A stretch of 64,000 nucleotides of DNA, from positions 1-64,000 of the forward strand of contig JAFOVD010000053.1 in assembly GCA_017392525.1 (NCBI GenBank), read 5' to 3'. The translations under genes and the position numbers were made by a program. The stretch is from Lachnospiraceae bacterium. GTDB lineage: Bacteria; Bacillota; Clostridia; Lachnospirales; Lachnospiraceae. The notes beneath the pieces are model-generated. The model was not told the origin of the DNA. It ran no database searches and was given only the letters and a program-made list of their open reading frames with translations. Shown in pieces: positions 1 through 8,633 of this stretch (positions are counted from its first letter, which is position 1; each line of letters opens with the position of its first letter).

Positions 1-1
1 A

Positions 2-583
2 GGCATCGACATTTCCAGACCATGTGGTAACATGATCGTAGATATCGGTGGTGGTACTGCAGATATCGCAGTAATCTCACTTGGTGGATCTGTAGTTTCT
101 ACATCTATCAAGATTGCCGGTGATGATTTTGATGAAGCAATTGTACGTTATATGCGTAAGAAACATAACATCTTAATTGGTGAAAGAACAGCAGAAGATA
201 TCAAGATTAAGATTGGTACATGTTATCCATTAGCTGAACCAGAAGTTATGGATGTACGTGGACGTAACTTGGTTACAGGCCTGCCAAAGACAATCCAGGT
301 TAGCTCAGAAGAGACAGAAGAAGCGTTGAAAGAACCTACACTTCAGATTGTAGAAGCAGTTCACTCAGTACTTGAGAAGACTCCACCAGAACTTGCAGCT
401 GACGTTGCTGATCGTGGAATTATCCTTACTGGCGGTGGCGCTCTTCTCCGCGGATTAGAGCAGCTTATGGAAGACAGAACAGGAATCAATACAATGACAG
501 CCGAAGATCCTACACAGTGTGTAGCAATCGGAACAGGTAAGTTCATTGAGTTCTTATCAGAAGAACATCATATGGAATTCTAA
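2..583 (+). CDS. mbl: Rod-shape actin homologue MreB/Mbl, 5' end cut by window
   Basis: Bacterial actin that organises lateral cell-wall synthesis on the inner membrane face. The reading frame is open from base 2 with no start codon, so only the C-terminal 193 residues are present. Seen: the phosphate-binding IVDIGGGTAD motif near the start and the GGGALLRGLE adenosine-binding motif, followed by the usual C-terminal helix. The residues before the first internal Met (GIDISRPCGN) also match the family, confirming that the gene enters from outside. The choice of Mbl over MreB rests on context: in Bacillus subtilis mbl is followed by flhO and flhP, and the same two genes follow here. A strong terminator lies directly behind it. 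Confidence 0.93.
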   Translation, partial: GIDISRPCGNMIVDIGGGTADIAVISLGGSVVSTSIKIAGDDFDEAIVRYMRKKHNILIGERTAEDIKIKIGTCYPLAEPEVMDVRGRNLVTGLPKTIQVSSEETEEALKEPTLQIVEAVHSVLEKTPPELAADVADRGIILTGGGALLRGLEQLMEDRTGINTMTAEDPTQCVAIGTGKFIEFLSEEHHMEF

Positions 584-606
584 TATTAAATAATATATGT
601 AGTATG

Positions 607-655
607 AAGCTCGGTTTGCATGGAAGTTGTATCTTCCGGTAGACCGGGCTTTTTT
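607..655 (+). terminator. Rho-independent terminator after mbl
   Basis: An 11-bp outer stem with G-T pairs (AAGCTCGGTTT against AGACCGGGCTT) encloses a second stem GGAAG/CTTCC and is followed by a run of T. It lies 24 bases behind the mbl stop. Confidence 0.85.
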
Positions 656-836
656 GAGGGGGACGGAAGAAGACCATTCAGATTTAGATTACGACATACT
701 GAGAATGGATGTTAAAAAAGCGATTAACGACGAAAAGGAGCATTGGAAAATACGGGGAGATGAAATTGTAATCTGGTTTGATGAAGAAGATATCAAGGTG
801 ATGGAGAATTTGCAGCAATTATTGAAAAATAGATGA
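654..836 (+). CDS. Small acidic hypothetical protein
   Basis: Not recognised. The frame is open from a TTG at 627, but that start lies inside the mbl terminator. Better candidates are TTG 654 (60 aa) and ATG 705 (43 aa); neither has a convincing ribosome binding site, so the start is uncertain. The product is charged and probably cytosolic, with an acidic N-terminal part (TEEDHSDLDYD) and a lysine- and glutamate-rich C-terminal helix ending LLKNR. No membrane segment or signal peptide. It sits alone between mbl and the flagellar rod genes. The biased composition favours real coding, but it could be an accidental frame. Confidence 0.45.
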   Translation: MRGTEEDHSDLDYDILRMDVKKAINDEKEHWKIRGDEIVIWFDEEDIKVMENLQQLLKNR

Positions 837-846
837 TTTAGGGGGT

Positions 847-873
847 TAATTTTTACAACGAAATATCCGATAA
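847..873 (+). promoter_or_regulatory. Sigma-D (sigma-28) type flagellar promoter
   Basis: TAAT at 847-850, a 15-base spacer, then TCCGATAA at 866-873. The motility consensus is TAAA-N15-GCCGATAT, so 9 of 12 positions match with exact spacing. It sits 39 bases before the flhO start and fits the flagellar genes downstream. Confidence 0.6.
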
Positions 874-912
874 TAATATCGAAGTATTAGAACGATTAAG
901 GAGTAGATTCGT

Positions 913-1716
913 ATGGTAAAAGGTTTATATTCAGCGTGGACAGGGATGGTTAACGCACAAAACAGACTGGATGTCCTGACAAACAACCTGGCAAATGCTG
1001 ATACCACCGGCTATAAGAAAGAGGGCGCAACTACGCAGTCTTTTGACGATAAGCTGGCCATTAAGATTAAGGATACAAGTTGGGCGAATAATACTCCTCA
1101 GCGAATCGGTATATTGCATCTTGGAGCAAAGATTGGAGAAACCTATACAAACTATGATCAGGGCAGCATTCAGGTGACAGATAATCACTCGGATTTGGCT
1201 TTGGCGGGAGATGGTTTCTTTGCAATTTCTTTTACAGATGCCAATGGAAATACTTCTATCAAATATACAAGAGATGGTGAATTCAATGTTGATGCAAATG
1301 GATATTTCCGTGATTCTGACGGTAACTATCTCTTGAATGCAAATGGCGCTTTAAATTCTATTAATACGCCTGCCAATTACGTACAAGTTGATCCAACTGC
1401 AGATTACTCAATTGATGAACAGGGATTTATTCATCAGAATAATCAGGTGGTTGGTCAGGTTGGTGTTGTTGATTTGGCAGACCGTAATTATTTCTCGAAA
1501 TATGGCGAAAACCTCTATGATGTTTTGGATGGAGGGCAGATTATCGCCGGAACAGCTTCCGTTGAACAGGGATGTCTCGAGGCTTCCAATGTAAATGTAG
1601 TAGATGAAATGGTTCAGATGATTACTATTCAGAGAGCATATGAAGCTGCTCAGAAAGTAATTCAGACAGAAGATTCTGAACTTGGTCAGGCAACAGGAAC
1701 CGTTGGTAGAGTTTAA
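913..1716 (+). CDS. flhO: Flagellar basal-body rod protein (FlgF/FlgG family)
   Basis: Structural protein of the flagellar rod, exported by the flagellar type III system. Residues 1-35 carry the rod N-terminal signature (NNLANADTTGYKK) and the C-terminal 40 residues carry the matching helix (SNVNVVDEMVQMITIQRAYE); the two ends form the coiled-coil core typical of rod and hook proteins. Length 267 aa is normal. AAGGAG at 898-903 precedes ATG 913. It is followed 40 bases later by a paralogue, the same flhO-flhP order found behind mbl in Bacillus. A sigma-D-like promoter precedes it. Which of the pair is the proximal and which the distal rod protein is inferred from order. Confidence 0.9.
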   Translation: MVKGLYSAWTGMVNAQNRLDVLTNNLANADTTGYKKEGATTQSFDDKLAIKIKDTSWANNTPQRIGILHLGAKIGETYTNYDQGSIQVTDNHSDLALAGDGFFAISFTDANGNTSIKYTRDGEFNVDANGYFRDSDGNYLLNANGALNSINTPANYVQVDPTADYSIDEQGFIHQNNQVVGQVGVVDLADRNYFSKYGENLYDVLDGGQIIAGTASVEQGCLEASNVNVVDEMVQMITIQRAYEAAQKVIQTEDSELGQATGTVGRV

Positions 1717-1756
1717 TTGATTCAGGATTAAAGGTTCACGGAAAGGGTATAAGATT

Positions 1757-2575
1757 ATGATGAGATCACTTTGGACCGCAGCGTCCGGTATGAAAGGTAT
1801 GCAGACTAGCGTCGATACTATCGCAAATAACATTTCCAATGTTAATACAACAGGTTTTAAGACAAAGACAACGCAGTTTAAATCACTCCTGTATCAGAAT
1901 CTTCAATCTGAGACGACTTCTGCAAATGGAGAAACAAAGCCGGGGGCTGCACAGGTCGGGTTAGGAACACGAGTAAGTTCTACAAATTCGATTTTTACAG
2001 ATGGTGCGCTTCTTGCCAATGATAGTAAAAGTGCATTGGCTATTTCCGGTTCCGGTTTCTTTGGGATTCGTGGTGCGGATGGAGAGACATATTACACAAG
2101 AAATGGTGACTTTGTCTGGACATTGAATGGAAATGGTGACTCTGTACTTGCAACATCAAATGGTAATCCGGTACTTGATAGTAATGGCAATAATATTGTT
2201 CTTGCTAAGAATATTCCGACAGATTCAGTTGCTATCGGCAAGGATGGGTCCGTTGCTTATAAGAATGCAGATGGAACATATACAGATACAAATCAGGATG
2301 TTGGCCTGTTCCAGTTTAGAAATCCTACTGGTCTGGAGGAGACGAATAATTCTCTGTATCGTGCTACGGATGCAAGCGGAGATGCATTGAATGAAAAGAC
2401 AAATGCGAATCTTACGCCAAGTACAATTGCTCAGGGATACCTGGAGGGGTCAAATGTCAATGTGGCGGATGAGATGGTTAATCTAATTATTGCTCAGAGA
2501 GCATATGAATTGAACTCCAAGGCCATTACAACATCAGATACAATGCTTGAAACAGCAAATAATCTGAAGCGATAA
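1757..2575 (+). CDS. flhP: Flagellar basal-body rod protein (FlgG-like)
   Basis: Second rod protein, 272 aa, homologous to the upstream gene over its whole length. N-terminal rod signature NNISNVNTTGFK at about residues 25-36; C-terminal signature SNVNVADEMVNLIIAQRAYELNSKAI. The middle is rich in Asn, Asp, Gly and Thr, as in surface-exposed rod domains. No signal peptide, as expected for a flagellar export substrate. It is co-directional with flhO (40-base gap) and followed 20 bases later by a FlgJ-like gene, so the three probably form one motility operon. Confidence 0.92.
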   Translation: MMRSLWTAASGMKGMQTSVDTIANNISNVNTTGFKTKTTQFKSLLYQNLQSETTSANGETKPGAAQVGLGTRVSSTNSIFTDGALLANDSKSALAISGSGFFGIRGADGETYYTRNGDFVWTLNGNGDSVLATSNGNPVLDSNGNNIVLAKNIPTDSVAIGKDGSVAYKNADGTYTDTNQDVGLFQFRNPTGLEETNNSLYRATDASGDALNEKTNANLTPSTIAQGYLEGSNVNVADEMVNLIIAQRAYELNSKAITTSDTMLETANNLKR

Positions 2576-2595
2576 ATGGGATTGAGGTGTAGATT

Positions 2596-2961
2596 ATGGA
2601 TGGAATTACAAGTTATTTAAATTCACAATATACCAATGCAACAAATTCGGTTTCAACTTCGAACGCAAAAAGCAGCTTAAGCGGAATTGATTCTTCATCT
2701 TCAAAGGAAGATCTGGAAAATGCTGTAAAGTCATTTGAAACATATTTTGTTGAGAAGATGCTGAAGGAAGTGCAGGAGAATGTAAAGTCTGATGAAGAGA
2801 AGGATGGCATCATGAACCAGTATACAGATTTTTATATGGACTCTACATTGCAGACTTTGGCAGAGGATATTGTTGATAAGTGTGGTGGAAATCTCACAGA
2901 CACGTTGGTATCTCAGATGGCAAGAAACTATGGCATTGATATTTCTGATGAGTCAAACTAG
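2596..2961 (+). CDS. FlgJ-like rod-binding (rod cap) protein
   Basis: Corresponds to the N-terminal rod-binding domain of FlgJ, which helps rod assembly across the wall. Residues about 40-115 show the family pattern: SFETYFVEKMLKEV, then a helix ending MDSTLQTLAEDI and a Gly-containing end. At 121 aa it lacks the muramidase domain of the proteobacterial proteins, usual in Firmicutes. The first 35 residues are a Ser/Asn-rich linker. Last gene of the motility cluster; an intrinsic terminator follows 44 bases later. Confidence 0.8.
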   Translation: MDGITSYLNSQYTNATNSVSTSNAKSSLSGIDSSSSKEDLENAVKSFETYFVEKMLKEVQENVKSDEEKDGIMNQYTDFYMDSTLQTLAEDIVDKCGGNLTDTLVSQMARNYGIDISDESN

Positions 2962-3004
2962 TCGTGAAACGACCAGTTACAAATAATTAAAAACATGGTA
3001 GAGT

Positions 3005-3037
3005 AAAGACAGACCGAATCAGGTCTGTCTTTTCTTT
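3005..3037 (+). terminator. Terminator of flagellar rod operon
   Basis: Stem AAAGACAGACC/GGTCTGTCTTT with a 6-base loop and T-rich tail. Confidence 0.88.
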
Positions 3038-3093
3038 TCGGTATAAATTATCTGTTACTCTATAGATTAGCTTTATGTGTTAGAATAGATTCC

Positions 3094-5325
3094 ATGGAAG
3101 AAATAAAAGGATACGTAGATCATATAATATTTAGAAATGCCACAAATGGCTATACAGTTATGAATTTCGTAGCGGATGGTTTGGATGTTACGGTAACGGG
3201 AGCATTTCCTGAGATTGCAGAAGGGGAAAACTATATACTGCAAGGGGAATTGGTAGATCATCCAACTTATGGCGAACAATTCAAGATGACAACCTACGTT
3301 GTGACTGCTCCGGAGGATGAAGAAGCGATGAAAAGATACCTGGGATCGGGCGCAATTAAGGGGCTTGGGCCGGCGTTGGCATCTCGTATTGTGAAGAAAT
3401 TCAAAAAGGATACATTCCGCATTGTGGAGGAAGAACCGGAGCGCCTGGCTGAGATTAAGGGGATCAGTCAGCGAATGGCTATGGAGATTTCAGACCAGAT
3501 GATGGAGAAGAAGGACTTGAGAGATGCAATGGTATTTCTCGGAAAATATGGAATTTCCACAAGTCTGGCGGTTAAAATCTATAACCACTACGGTCCGACG
3601 CTATATCGAATTGTCGAAGAAAATCCATACCGAATGGCAGAAGAGGTCCGGGGAATCGGATTTAAGATTGCGGATGAAATCGCGAGCCGTGTGGGGATAC
3701 ATACAGATTCAGATTTTCGTATACAGAGCGGGCTTATCTATACACTTAATATGGCATCTGTCAGTGGCAATACATTTCTACCGAGGGAAATGCTTGTCCA
3801 TACATGTGCAAATCTACTGGGGGTAAATCCGGAATATATTGAACCTCATGTGGATAACTTAGAGGTGGATCGAAAACTGATTATTCGAGAAGGTGAGGTA
3901 TATACGAGGACCTTCTACAAAATGGAAGAACGTTCAGCGGATATGCTGCTTCAATTGTGTCATCGGGATGCAATCAGTGAAAGTGAACTGGAAACGGATA
4001 TTGCCAGAGTGGAACAGGACGAAGAGATTCAACTGGATGAGAAACAGCGATTGGCAGTGGAAACGGCCGCTGAAAACGGTATTATGGTCTTGACGGGTGG
4101 CCCGGGAACCGGTAAAACCACGACAATCAGGGCGATGATCAGTTATTTTGAAAATCAAAATCTGGATATCATGCTGGCTGCACCGACGGGGCGGGCTACG
4201 AAGAGGATGAGTGAGACAACAGGATATGAAGCAAAGACCATACATCGTCTTCTGGAAGTCAGTGGAGGAATGATGGATGATGGCGAATTGCCGGGAGAAA
4301 ACCATAGTATGTTTGCCAAAAATCAGGAGAATCCGCTGGAGGCGGATGTCTTTATTATTGATGAGGTTTCTATGGTGGATATTCCGTTGTTCTATGCGCT
4401 TCTAAAGGCAATTCCGGAAGGGGCGAAACTTATACTGGTGGGGGATGTAAATCAGCTTCCGTCAGTGGGACCAGGAAATGTGTTACGAGATATTATCCAA
4501 TCAGAGAAGATTCCGGTCGTGGTGCTGGATAAGATTTTTCGACAGGCGTCAGAGAGCGATATTGTTGTTAATGCTCACAAGATTAATAACGGAGAGAAAG
4601 TTGTCTTGGATAATCAAAGCAAGGATTTCTTCTTCTTGAAGAGAAGCCGGGGAGATATCATTACATCGGTTATGCTTTCGGTTATTATGAAAAAACTGCC
4701 TCCATACGTTGGCGTGGATCCTATGGAGATACAGGTGCTGACTCCGACCAGAAAGGGAATACTGGGAGTTGACAGTCTGAATCAGATCTTACAGGAACAT
4801 CTGAATCCGCCGGACGGTCATAAGATTGAGATACAGTCTGGAGATCGTATTTTCCGAGAAGGTGACAAGGTTATGCAGATTAAGAATAACTACCAGATGG
4901 AATGGGAAGTCCCTGGAAAATACAATATTCCGGTTGATTCCGGATTGGGAGTCTTCAATGGTGACACGGGCTATATCAAGAGAATTGATAGTTTCGCCAA
5001 GTTGTTAGTGGTGGAGTATGATGAGGGTAGATGCGTAAAATATCCGCTGAATGGGTTGGATGAGTTGGAACTCGCATATGCAATTACAATTCATAAATCC
5101 CAGGGTTCAGAATATCCTGCAATCGTAATACCGCTTCTGCAGGGACCGGTGAAACTTATGAATCGAAATCTGCTCTATACAGCAGTTACCAGAGCCAAGA
5201 AATGCGTTATGCTGATCGGTGATGAGCAGGTATTTCAAAATATGATTTCCAATACAACAGAACAGAGACGTTATTCCGGCTTGAGAGATCGAATCGTTGA
5301 GATAGCAGAAGCTCTGGAAGAATAA
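3094..5325 (+). CDS. recD2: ATP-dependent DNA helicase, RecD2 family
   Basis: Superfamily 1B 5'-3' DNA helicase involved in repair, acting without RecB/RecC. At 743 aa it has the long RecD2 N-terminal region, including a helix-hairpin-helix stretch near residues 85-100 (GSGAIKGLGPALASRIV) that classical RecD lacks. Walker A GGPGTGKTTT at about 334-343, Walker B IIDEVSMVD at about 420, and a C-terminal helicase motif ITIHKSQGSEYP at about 662. No Shine-Dalgarno is visible before ATG 3094, and a TAGAAT hexamer ends only 7 bases upstream, so the message might be leaderless. Flanked by terminators on both sides: a single-gene unit. Confidence 0.93.
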   Translation: MEEIKGYVDHIIFRNATNGYTVMNFVADGLDVTVTGAFPEIAEGENYILQGELVDHPTYGEQFKMTTYVVTAPEDEEAMKRYLGSGAIKGLGPALASRIVKKFKKDTFRIVEEEPERLAEIKGISQRMAMEISDQMMEKKDLRDAMVFLGKYGISTSLAVKIYNHYGPTLYRIVEENPYRMAEEVRGIGFKIADEIASRVGIHTDSDFRIQSGLIYTLNMASVSGNTFLPREMLVHTCANLLGVNPEYIEPHVDNLEVDRKLIIREGEVYTRTFYKMEERSADMLLQLCHRDAISESELETDIARVEQDEEIQLDEKQRLAVETAAENGIMVLTGGPGTGKTTTIRAMISYFENQNLDIMLAAPTGRATKRMSETTGYEAKTIHRLLEVSGGMMDDGELPGENHSMFAKNQENPLEADVFIIDEVSMVDIPLFYALLKAIPEGAKLILVGDVNQLPSVGPGNVLRDIIQSEKIPVVVLDKIFRQASESDIVVNAHKINNGEKVVLDNQSKDFFFLKRSRGDIITSVMLSVIMKKLPPYVGVDPMEIQVLTPTRKGILGVDSLNQILQEHLNPPDGHKIEIQSGDRIFREGDKVMQIKNNYQMEWEVPGKYNIPVDSGLGVFNGDTGYIKRIDSFAKLLVVEYDEGRCVKYPLNGLDELELAYAITIHKSQGSEYPAIVIPLLQGPVKLMNRNLLYTAVTRAKKCVMLIGDEQVFQNMISNTTEQRRYSGLRDRIVEIAEALEE

Positions 5326-5328
5326 ATA

Positions 5329-5387
5329 AAACCCCTTATATATGGTGATGTGAAATACCATCATTCATATACAAGGGGTTGTTTTAA
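5329..5387. terminator. Bidirectional terminator between recD2 and the lipoprotein gene
   Basis: About 21-bp arms beginning AACCCCTT and ending AAGGGGTT, flanked by A-rich sequence on the left and T-rich on the right, so it can stop transcription from both convergent genes. Confidence 0.88.
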
Positions 5388-6704
5388 TTATTGAGAACTG
5401 TCATCACTTGTGATTCTGGTTGTATTTGTTCCGGGTACATAGGTACTTAGGAACTCATCTACTTCCTGGAATGACTTTCCAAATGTCAAACCGAACTGCT
5501 CAGCAAGTGAATCCTGATAAAGTTTTACAGTTTCATCAGCATTGGTGGCTGTAATCTTAATGCTACCCGGATCATCTCCGTTAACCAGTATTCTATATAC
5601 GAGTTTACCGGCATTGTAACCCTGATTATATGGGTCACAGTAGAGGGAAACCAAAGTTTTGCTTGCAATAGTGCTATCGGCAGAAACAGTTGTTGTACCG
5701 GTAGCTGTTGCAACAGAGCTTATGGTGTCAATCTGATCTGTCAGATAGCTGTTGGCTGAAATGAAAAATGCAGATGACTGGCTTGCTGCATAGTTTACAA
5801 TTTCCTCTGTTGTAGAACCGAGTTCGTAAGATACCGGATCGTTGATATCTTGGGTCCAGTTATCTGAAATCTTGGCGGTACGGGCACTGTATATGGAATT
5901 TAATCCAAGGATGACATTGGATTCTCCTATGGATTCCACGTCGTTTTCTGTACCTTCTTTTGCGGAGTTTGCAACGGTCTTTTCACCACTGATTGTGGAT
6001 CCGCTGGATTCCGTTTCTGAGCTTTCTTCGTGAGATGTGATGGCGGCTTCTGTGGAAGGAATTTCGTATTCTCTCCAAGGAATGCCTGCCTGATTCAGAT
6101 AATCCTCAAGTATTTCGTTCTGGTAGATAGCGTTTGTATCTTCCGGACAATATAGTATGCCTACGGACTGCATATCCTTTGTAGCTTCGATTAACAGAGA
6201 AAGCTGTGCTGCAATTGGTGGTCGGGATGAGATACCTGTGACATTGGTACCTGTTTTTACATCCCATTCGCTGTCAGGTGTATGCAGGGCACTCTGAAAA
6301 TCAATGACGTTGGCTCCGACAATTGGGATTTCATCTGTATAAAATGCTGCAGATGTTAAAGCAGAAGATCCGTTCGCAAAAATCAGCTGTGTGTTATCGT
6401 CAGATACATAGCTACTACTGATGTCATCAACACTTGTTTCGGCGTTGGCTACCTGAACGGTAACATTAAAGTGACCTTCACCAAACAAGTCAGTAAGAGC
6501 ATCTTGAAATCCCTGCTGAATCTGATTTGATTGGTCATTGTCAGCAGACTGGACGACGCAGATGTTATATACTGTATCATCTTCTTCAGTTAGCGGTTTG
6601 TAGCTGATAGAATCAGAACCACATGCGCTTAACGTCAGCATAGATGATGCTAGAACCAGTGCACCAAATCGTTTTGGTTGCAATCGTCTTGTATGAAAAT
6701 TCAT
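5388..6704 (-). CDS. ABC transporter substrate-binding lipoprotein (TrpX/ABC_sub_bind family)
   Basis: Extracytoplasmic lipid-anchored binding protein. The N-terminus has a basic stretch, a hydrophobic core and a lipobox (LSAC, Cys at about 28). The pattern after it (VYNICVVQSADNDQSNQIQQGF, then later PYNQGYNAGKLVYRIL near the end) is that of the ABC_sub_bind family used with TrpY/TrpZ-type permease and ATPase. Length 438 aa exceeds the usual 320-340 because of a Ser/Glu/Thr-rich insert at about residues 215-265 (HEESSETESSGSTISGEK). No permease or ATPase gene is adjacent, so it is an orphan here. Two good minus-strand promoters precede it. The ligand is not predictable. Confidence 0.85.
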   Translation of the reverse strand: MNFHTRRLQPKRFGALVLASSMLTLSACGSDSISYKPLTEEDDTVYNICVVQSADNDQSNQIQQGFQDALTDLFGEGHFNVTVQVANAETSVDDISSSYVSDDNTQLIFANGSSALTSAAFYTDEIPIVGANVIDFQSALHTPDSEWDVKTGTNVTGISSRPPIAAQLSLLIEATKDMQSVGILYCPEDTNAIYQNEILEDYLNQAGIPWREYEIPSTEAAITSHEESSETESSGSTISGEKTVANSAKEGTENDVESIGESNVILGLNSIYSARTAKISDNWTQDINDPVSYELGSTTEEIVNYAASQSSAFFISANSYLTDQIDTISSVATATGTTTVSADSTIASKTLVSLYCDPYNQGYNAGKLVYRILVNGDDPGSIKITATNADETVKLYQDSLAEQFGLTFGKSFQEVDEFLSTYVPGTNTTRITSDDSSQ

Positions 6705-6741
6705 AATTTAAACCTCCGAACAAATTAGTTGTTCTCGCTAA

Positions 6742-6798
6742 ATTTTATCTATTACAGAATGTAAAGTCAAATTGTATCATCTTGAGAAAAAATGTCAA
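6742..6798 (-). promoter_or_regulatory. Two tandem sigma-A promoters for the lipoprotein gene
   Basis: On the minus strand: TTGACA (6798-6793), 16 bases, TACAAT (6776-6771); and immediately downstream TTGACT (6770-6765), 17 bases, TAAAAT (6747-6742). Both point into the lipoprotein gene. Confidence 0.65.
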
Positions 6799-6817
6799 AT
6801 CCAGAGAGGAGTTAAAT

Positions 6818-7594
6818 ATGTATAAAGTATTGGATGCAATTCTTACCGTTATTTTTCCGCCCAGATGCCCGTCTTGCGAGGATATTATATCTTATCGTCA
6901 GTTTCAAACCCGGGGATTTTGTGAGGAATGCGCAACGAAAATCACTCCGGTTCGAGGGCGGATTTGTGATATTTGTGGAGCGCCACTTCGTGGAAATGAA
7001 GACGGCGTATTGTGTGGAAATTGTGTGAGAAGAAGGAATAATATACATTATTTGCAGGGAAGGGCGCTTTTTGAGTATTCCGGACCGATGAAACAGGCGA
7101 TGTATCGTTTCAAGGCTTCTCATAGAACGGGTTTAAGGAAGTTCTTTATTAAGTCGGTACGGAAAAACAGGAATCTATATCGATGGATTTCACGTCATAA
7201 TTTCGATGCTGTTGTGCCGGTGCCGATGTTCCATGATAAGGTAAGGAGGCGAGGGTACAACCAGGCATTGCTTCTGGCAAGGGAAATCAGTAGGGAATTT
7301 GATATCCCCCTAAGAGATGACCTGGTGGAGCGTATTGAAGATACGAAACCGATGAAGGAATTAACAGAAGCAGAACGGAAGAATAATCTGAAAAATGCTT
7401 TTAAAAACCGAACAATTGGTGTAAAATTAAATAGAATTTTATTAATTGACGATATATTTACAACAGGAGGCACAATCGAGGAAGTTTCACACGCATTGGT
7501 TGATGCGGGGGTAAAACAGGTGTATTTCCTGGTGATGTGTATCGGAAGAACTGATAAAAAGCGAGGAACGAGTTATGGATGTACGGACATGTAG
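6818..7594 (+). CDS. comFC: ComF family protein (phosphoribosyltransferase-like)
   Basis: ComFC/GntX-type protein linked to DNA uptake and processing. Residues 15-75 hold two zinc-finger-like CxxC pairs (CPSC...CEEC and CDICG...CGNC); the C-terminal half is a PRTase fold with the PRPP-loop motif ILLIDDIFTTGGT near 208-220. The frame extends upstream to TTG 6782, but ATG 6818 is preceded by AGAGGAG and is the better start (258 aa). It overlaps the next gene by 20 bases. In B. subtilis comFC is followed by yvyF, and the same pair is seen here; comFA and comFB are not in the window. Confidence 0.88.
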   Translation: MYKVLDAILTVIFPPRCPSCEDIISYRQFQTRGFCEECATKITPVRGRICDICGAPLRGNEDGVLCGNCVRRRNNIHYLQGRALFEYSGPMKQAMYRFKASHRTGLRKFFIKSVRKNRNLYRWISRHNFDAVVPVPMFHDKVRRRGYNQALLLAREISREFDIPLRDDLVERIEDTKPMKELTEAERKNNLKNAFKNRTIGVKLNRILLIDDIFTTGGTIEEVSHALVDAGVKQVYFLVMCIGRTDKKRGTSYGCTDM

Positions 7595-7979
7595 AAAATG
7601 TGGTAGATTATTTAACTATTTAAGTGGACCACCGGTTTGCTCTGCCTGTAGAGATGAGATGGAGAAAAAATTTACTACAGTTAAAGAATATATTCGTGAA
7701 AATCCCGGTGCAAGTATGAAGGAAATTGCTGAAGAGAATGATGTTCCACAGCAGCAGTTACAGCAGTGGGTTCGCGAAGAACGACTTGAATTTACAGAGG
7801 ATTCTCCAATTCAGATGTCATGTGAAAAGTGTGGAACCAGAATTCGTACCGGAAGATTCTGTGAAGCTTGTAAGAGTAAGATGGCAGATGGCCTTAACAA
7901 TGCATTTCGCAAGGAAGAACCGAAGCCGGTTGAAAAACCAAAAAAAGATGGAAATCATATGCGTTTCCTAAACAAATAA
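7575..7979 (+). CDS. yvyF: Flagellar operon protein, YvyF/TIGR03826-like
   Basis: 134 aa. N-terminal zinc-ribbon-like segment (CRKCGRLFNYLSGPPVCSAC), a central helix-turn-helix-like stretch at about 42-65 (GASMKEIAEENDVPQQQLQQW), then a second CEKCG...CEAC ribbon and a Lys/Pro-rich tail. This matches the conserved flagellar-region protein that precedes flgM in Bacillus. Translationally coupled to comFC (20-base overlap). flgM does not follow; a strong terminator does. A regulatory or DNA/RNA-binding role is inferred from the HTH and zinc ribbons. Confidence 0.8.
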   Translation: MDVRTCRKCGRLFNYLSGPPVCSACRDEMEKKFTTVKEYIRENPGASMKEIAEENDVPQQQLQQWVREERLEFTEDSPIQMSCEKCGTRIRTGRFCEACKSKMADGLNNAFRKEEPKPVEKPKKDGNHMRFLNK

Positions 7980-8024
7980 AAAGATTGGCGGGGAAAACAA
8001 AAGTTTTCCCCGCCAATCTTTTTT
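7980..8024 (+). terminator. Strong terminator after comFC-yvyF
   Basis: Perfect 19-bp stem containing GATTGGCGGGGAAAAC, 4-base loop, followed by a T run. Confidence 0.93.
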
Positions 8025-8119
8025 GCTGTAAGTTTTCAATGGGCGTACTTATACAAATCATGTGGATTGCACCCTAAAAATTTGTGTGGGAAAGTAAAGG
8101 ATTTATGCGCTGTTATTTA

Positions 8120-8147
8120 TTGAATTGAAGTTTAACTATGTTATAAT
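8120..8147 (+). promoter_or_regulatory. Sigma-A promoter of the cdaA operon
   Basis: TTGAAT (8120-8125), 16-base spacer, TATAAT (8142-8147), 39 bases before the first gene of the operon. Confidence 0.6.
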
Positions 8148-8186
8148 TTAGAAGAATGTATCACTATGCTTAAATGAGGATAGAAC

Positions 8187-8633
8187 ATGTTAAATGAGCA
8201 GCGCGTTCGTCAGATGACAAAACTGGCGATGTTTGAAAAGGAAAACGGTCGAAAAATACAGCCGGCCCTTCAATATAATAAAAAAGATTATGTGAGTATG
8301 CGCCTTTCCCGTGGGTTTATCAGTGCAACGATTTTATATGTGCTTATTTATTCGGCGGGACTGATTTTGTTGTTTACAACTGTGTTGGCAAATCTGCATA
8401 CGTTTATTCTGATATTGCTCCTTTTGATTGGGGTGATGTTATATATTATTTTCCTCTACTACTATCTCCATGGAGTGCGTAGAAGAGCGAGAAGAGATTT
8501 TCAGGTGGCAGCAAAAGATTTAAAGAAACTCCAGAGAGACTTACAGACATTGGAAGAGATTTATGAAGCCGAAGAGCAATCCAAGGCGCCTGGAGTAAAG
8601 GACGAAGACTTTAGAGGAAAAGATTATGAATAA
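8187..8633 (+). CDS. Two-TM membrane protein with cytosolic coiled coil, unknown
   Basis: Not recognised. 148 aa: a basic N-terminal 45 residues, two hydrophobic segments at about 47-68 and 72-94 (ILLLLIGVMLYIIFLYYYL), then a basic helix (RRRARRDF) and a Glu/Lys/Gln-rich likely coiled coil at 105-133. Both ends are probably cytosolic. First gene of a compact operon; its stop overlaps the next start by 8 bases. Its place in front of cdaA suggests a link to c-di-AMP or envelope functions, but that is inference from position only. Confidence 0.75.
   Translation: MLNEQRVRQMTKLAMFEKENGRKIQPALQYNKKDYVSMRLSRGFISATILYVLIYSAGLILLFTTVLANLHTFILILLLLIGVMLYIIFLYYYLHGVRRRARRDFQVAAKDLKKLQRDLQTLEEIYEAEEQSKAPGVKDEDFRGKDYE

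Noticed and set aside
2961..2973. Short inverted repeat GTCGT-gaa-ACGAC behind the FlgJ-like gene
   Set aside because: Five-base arms without T run; the real terminator follows at 3005.
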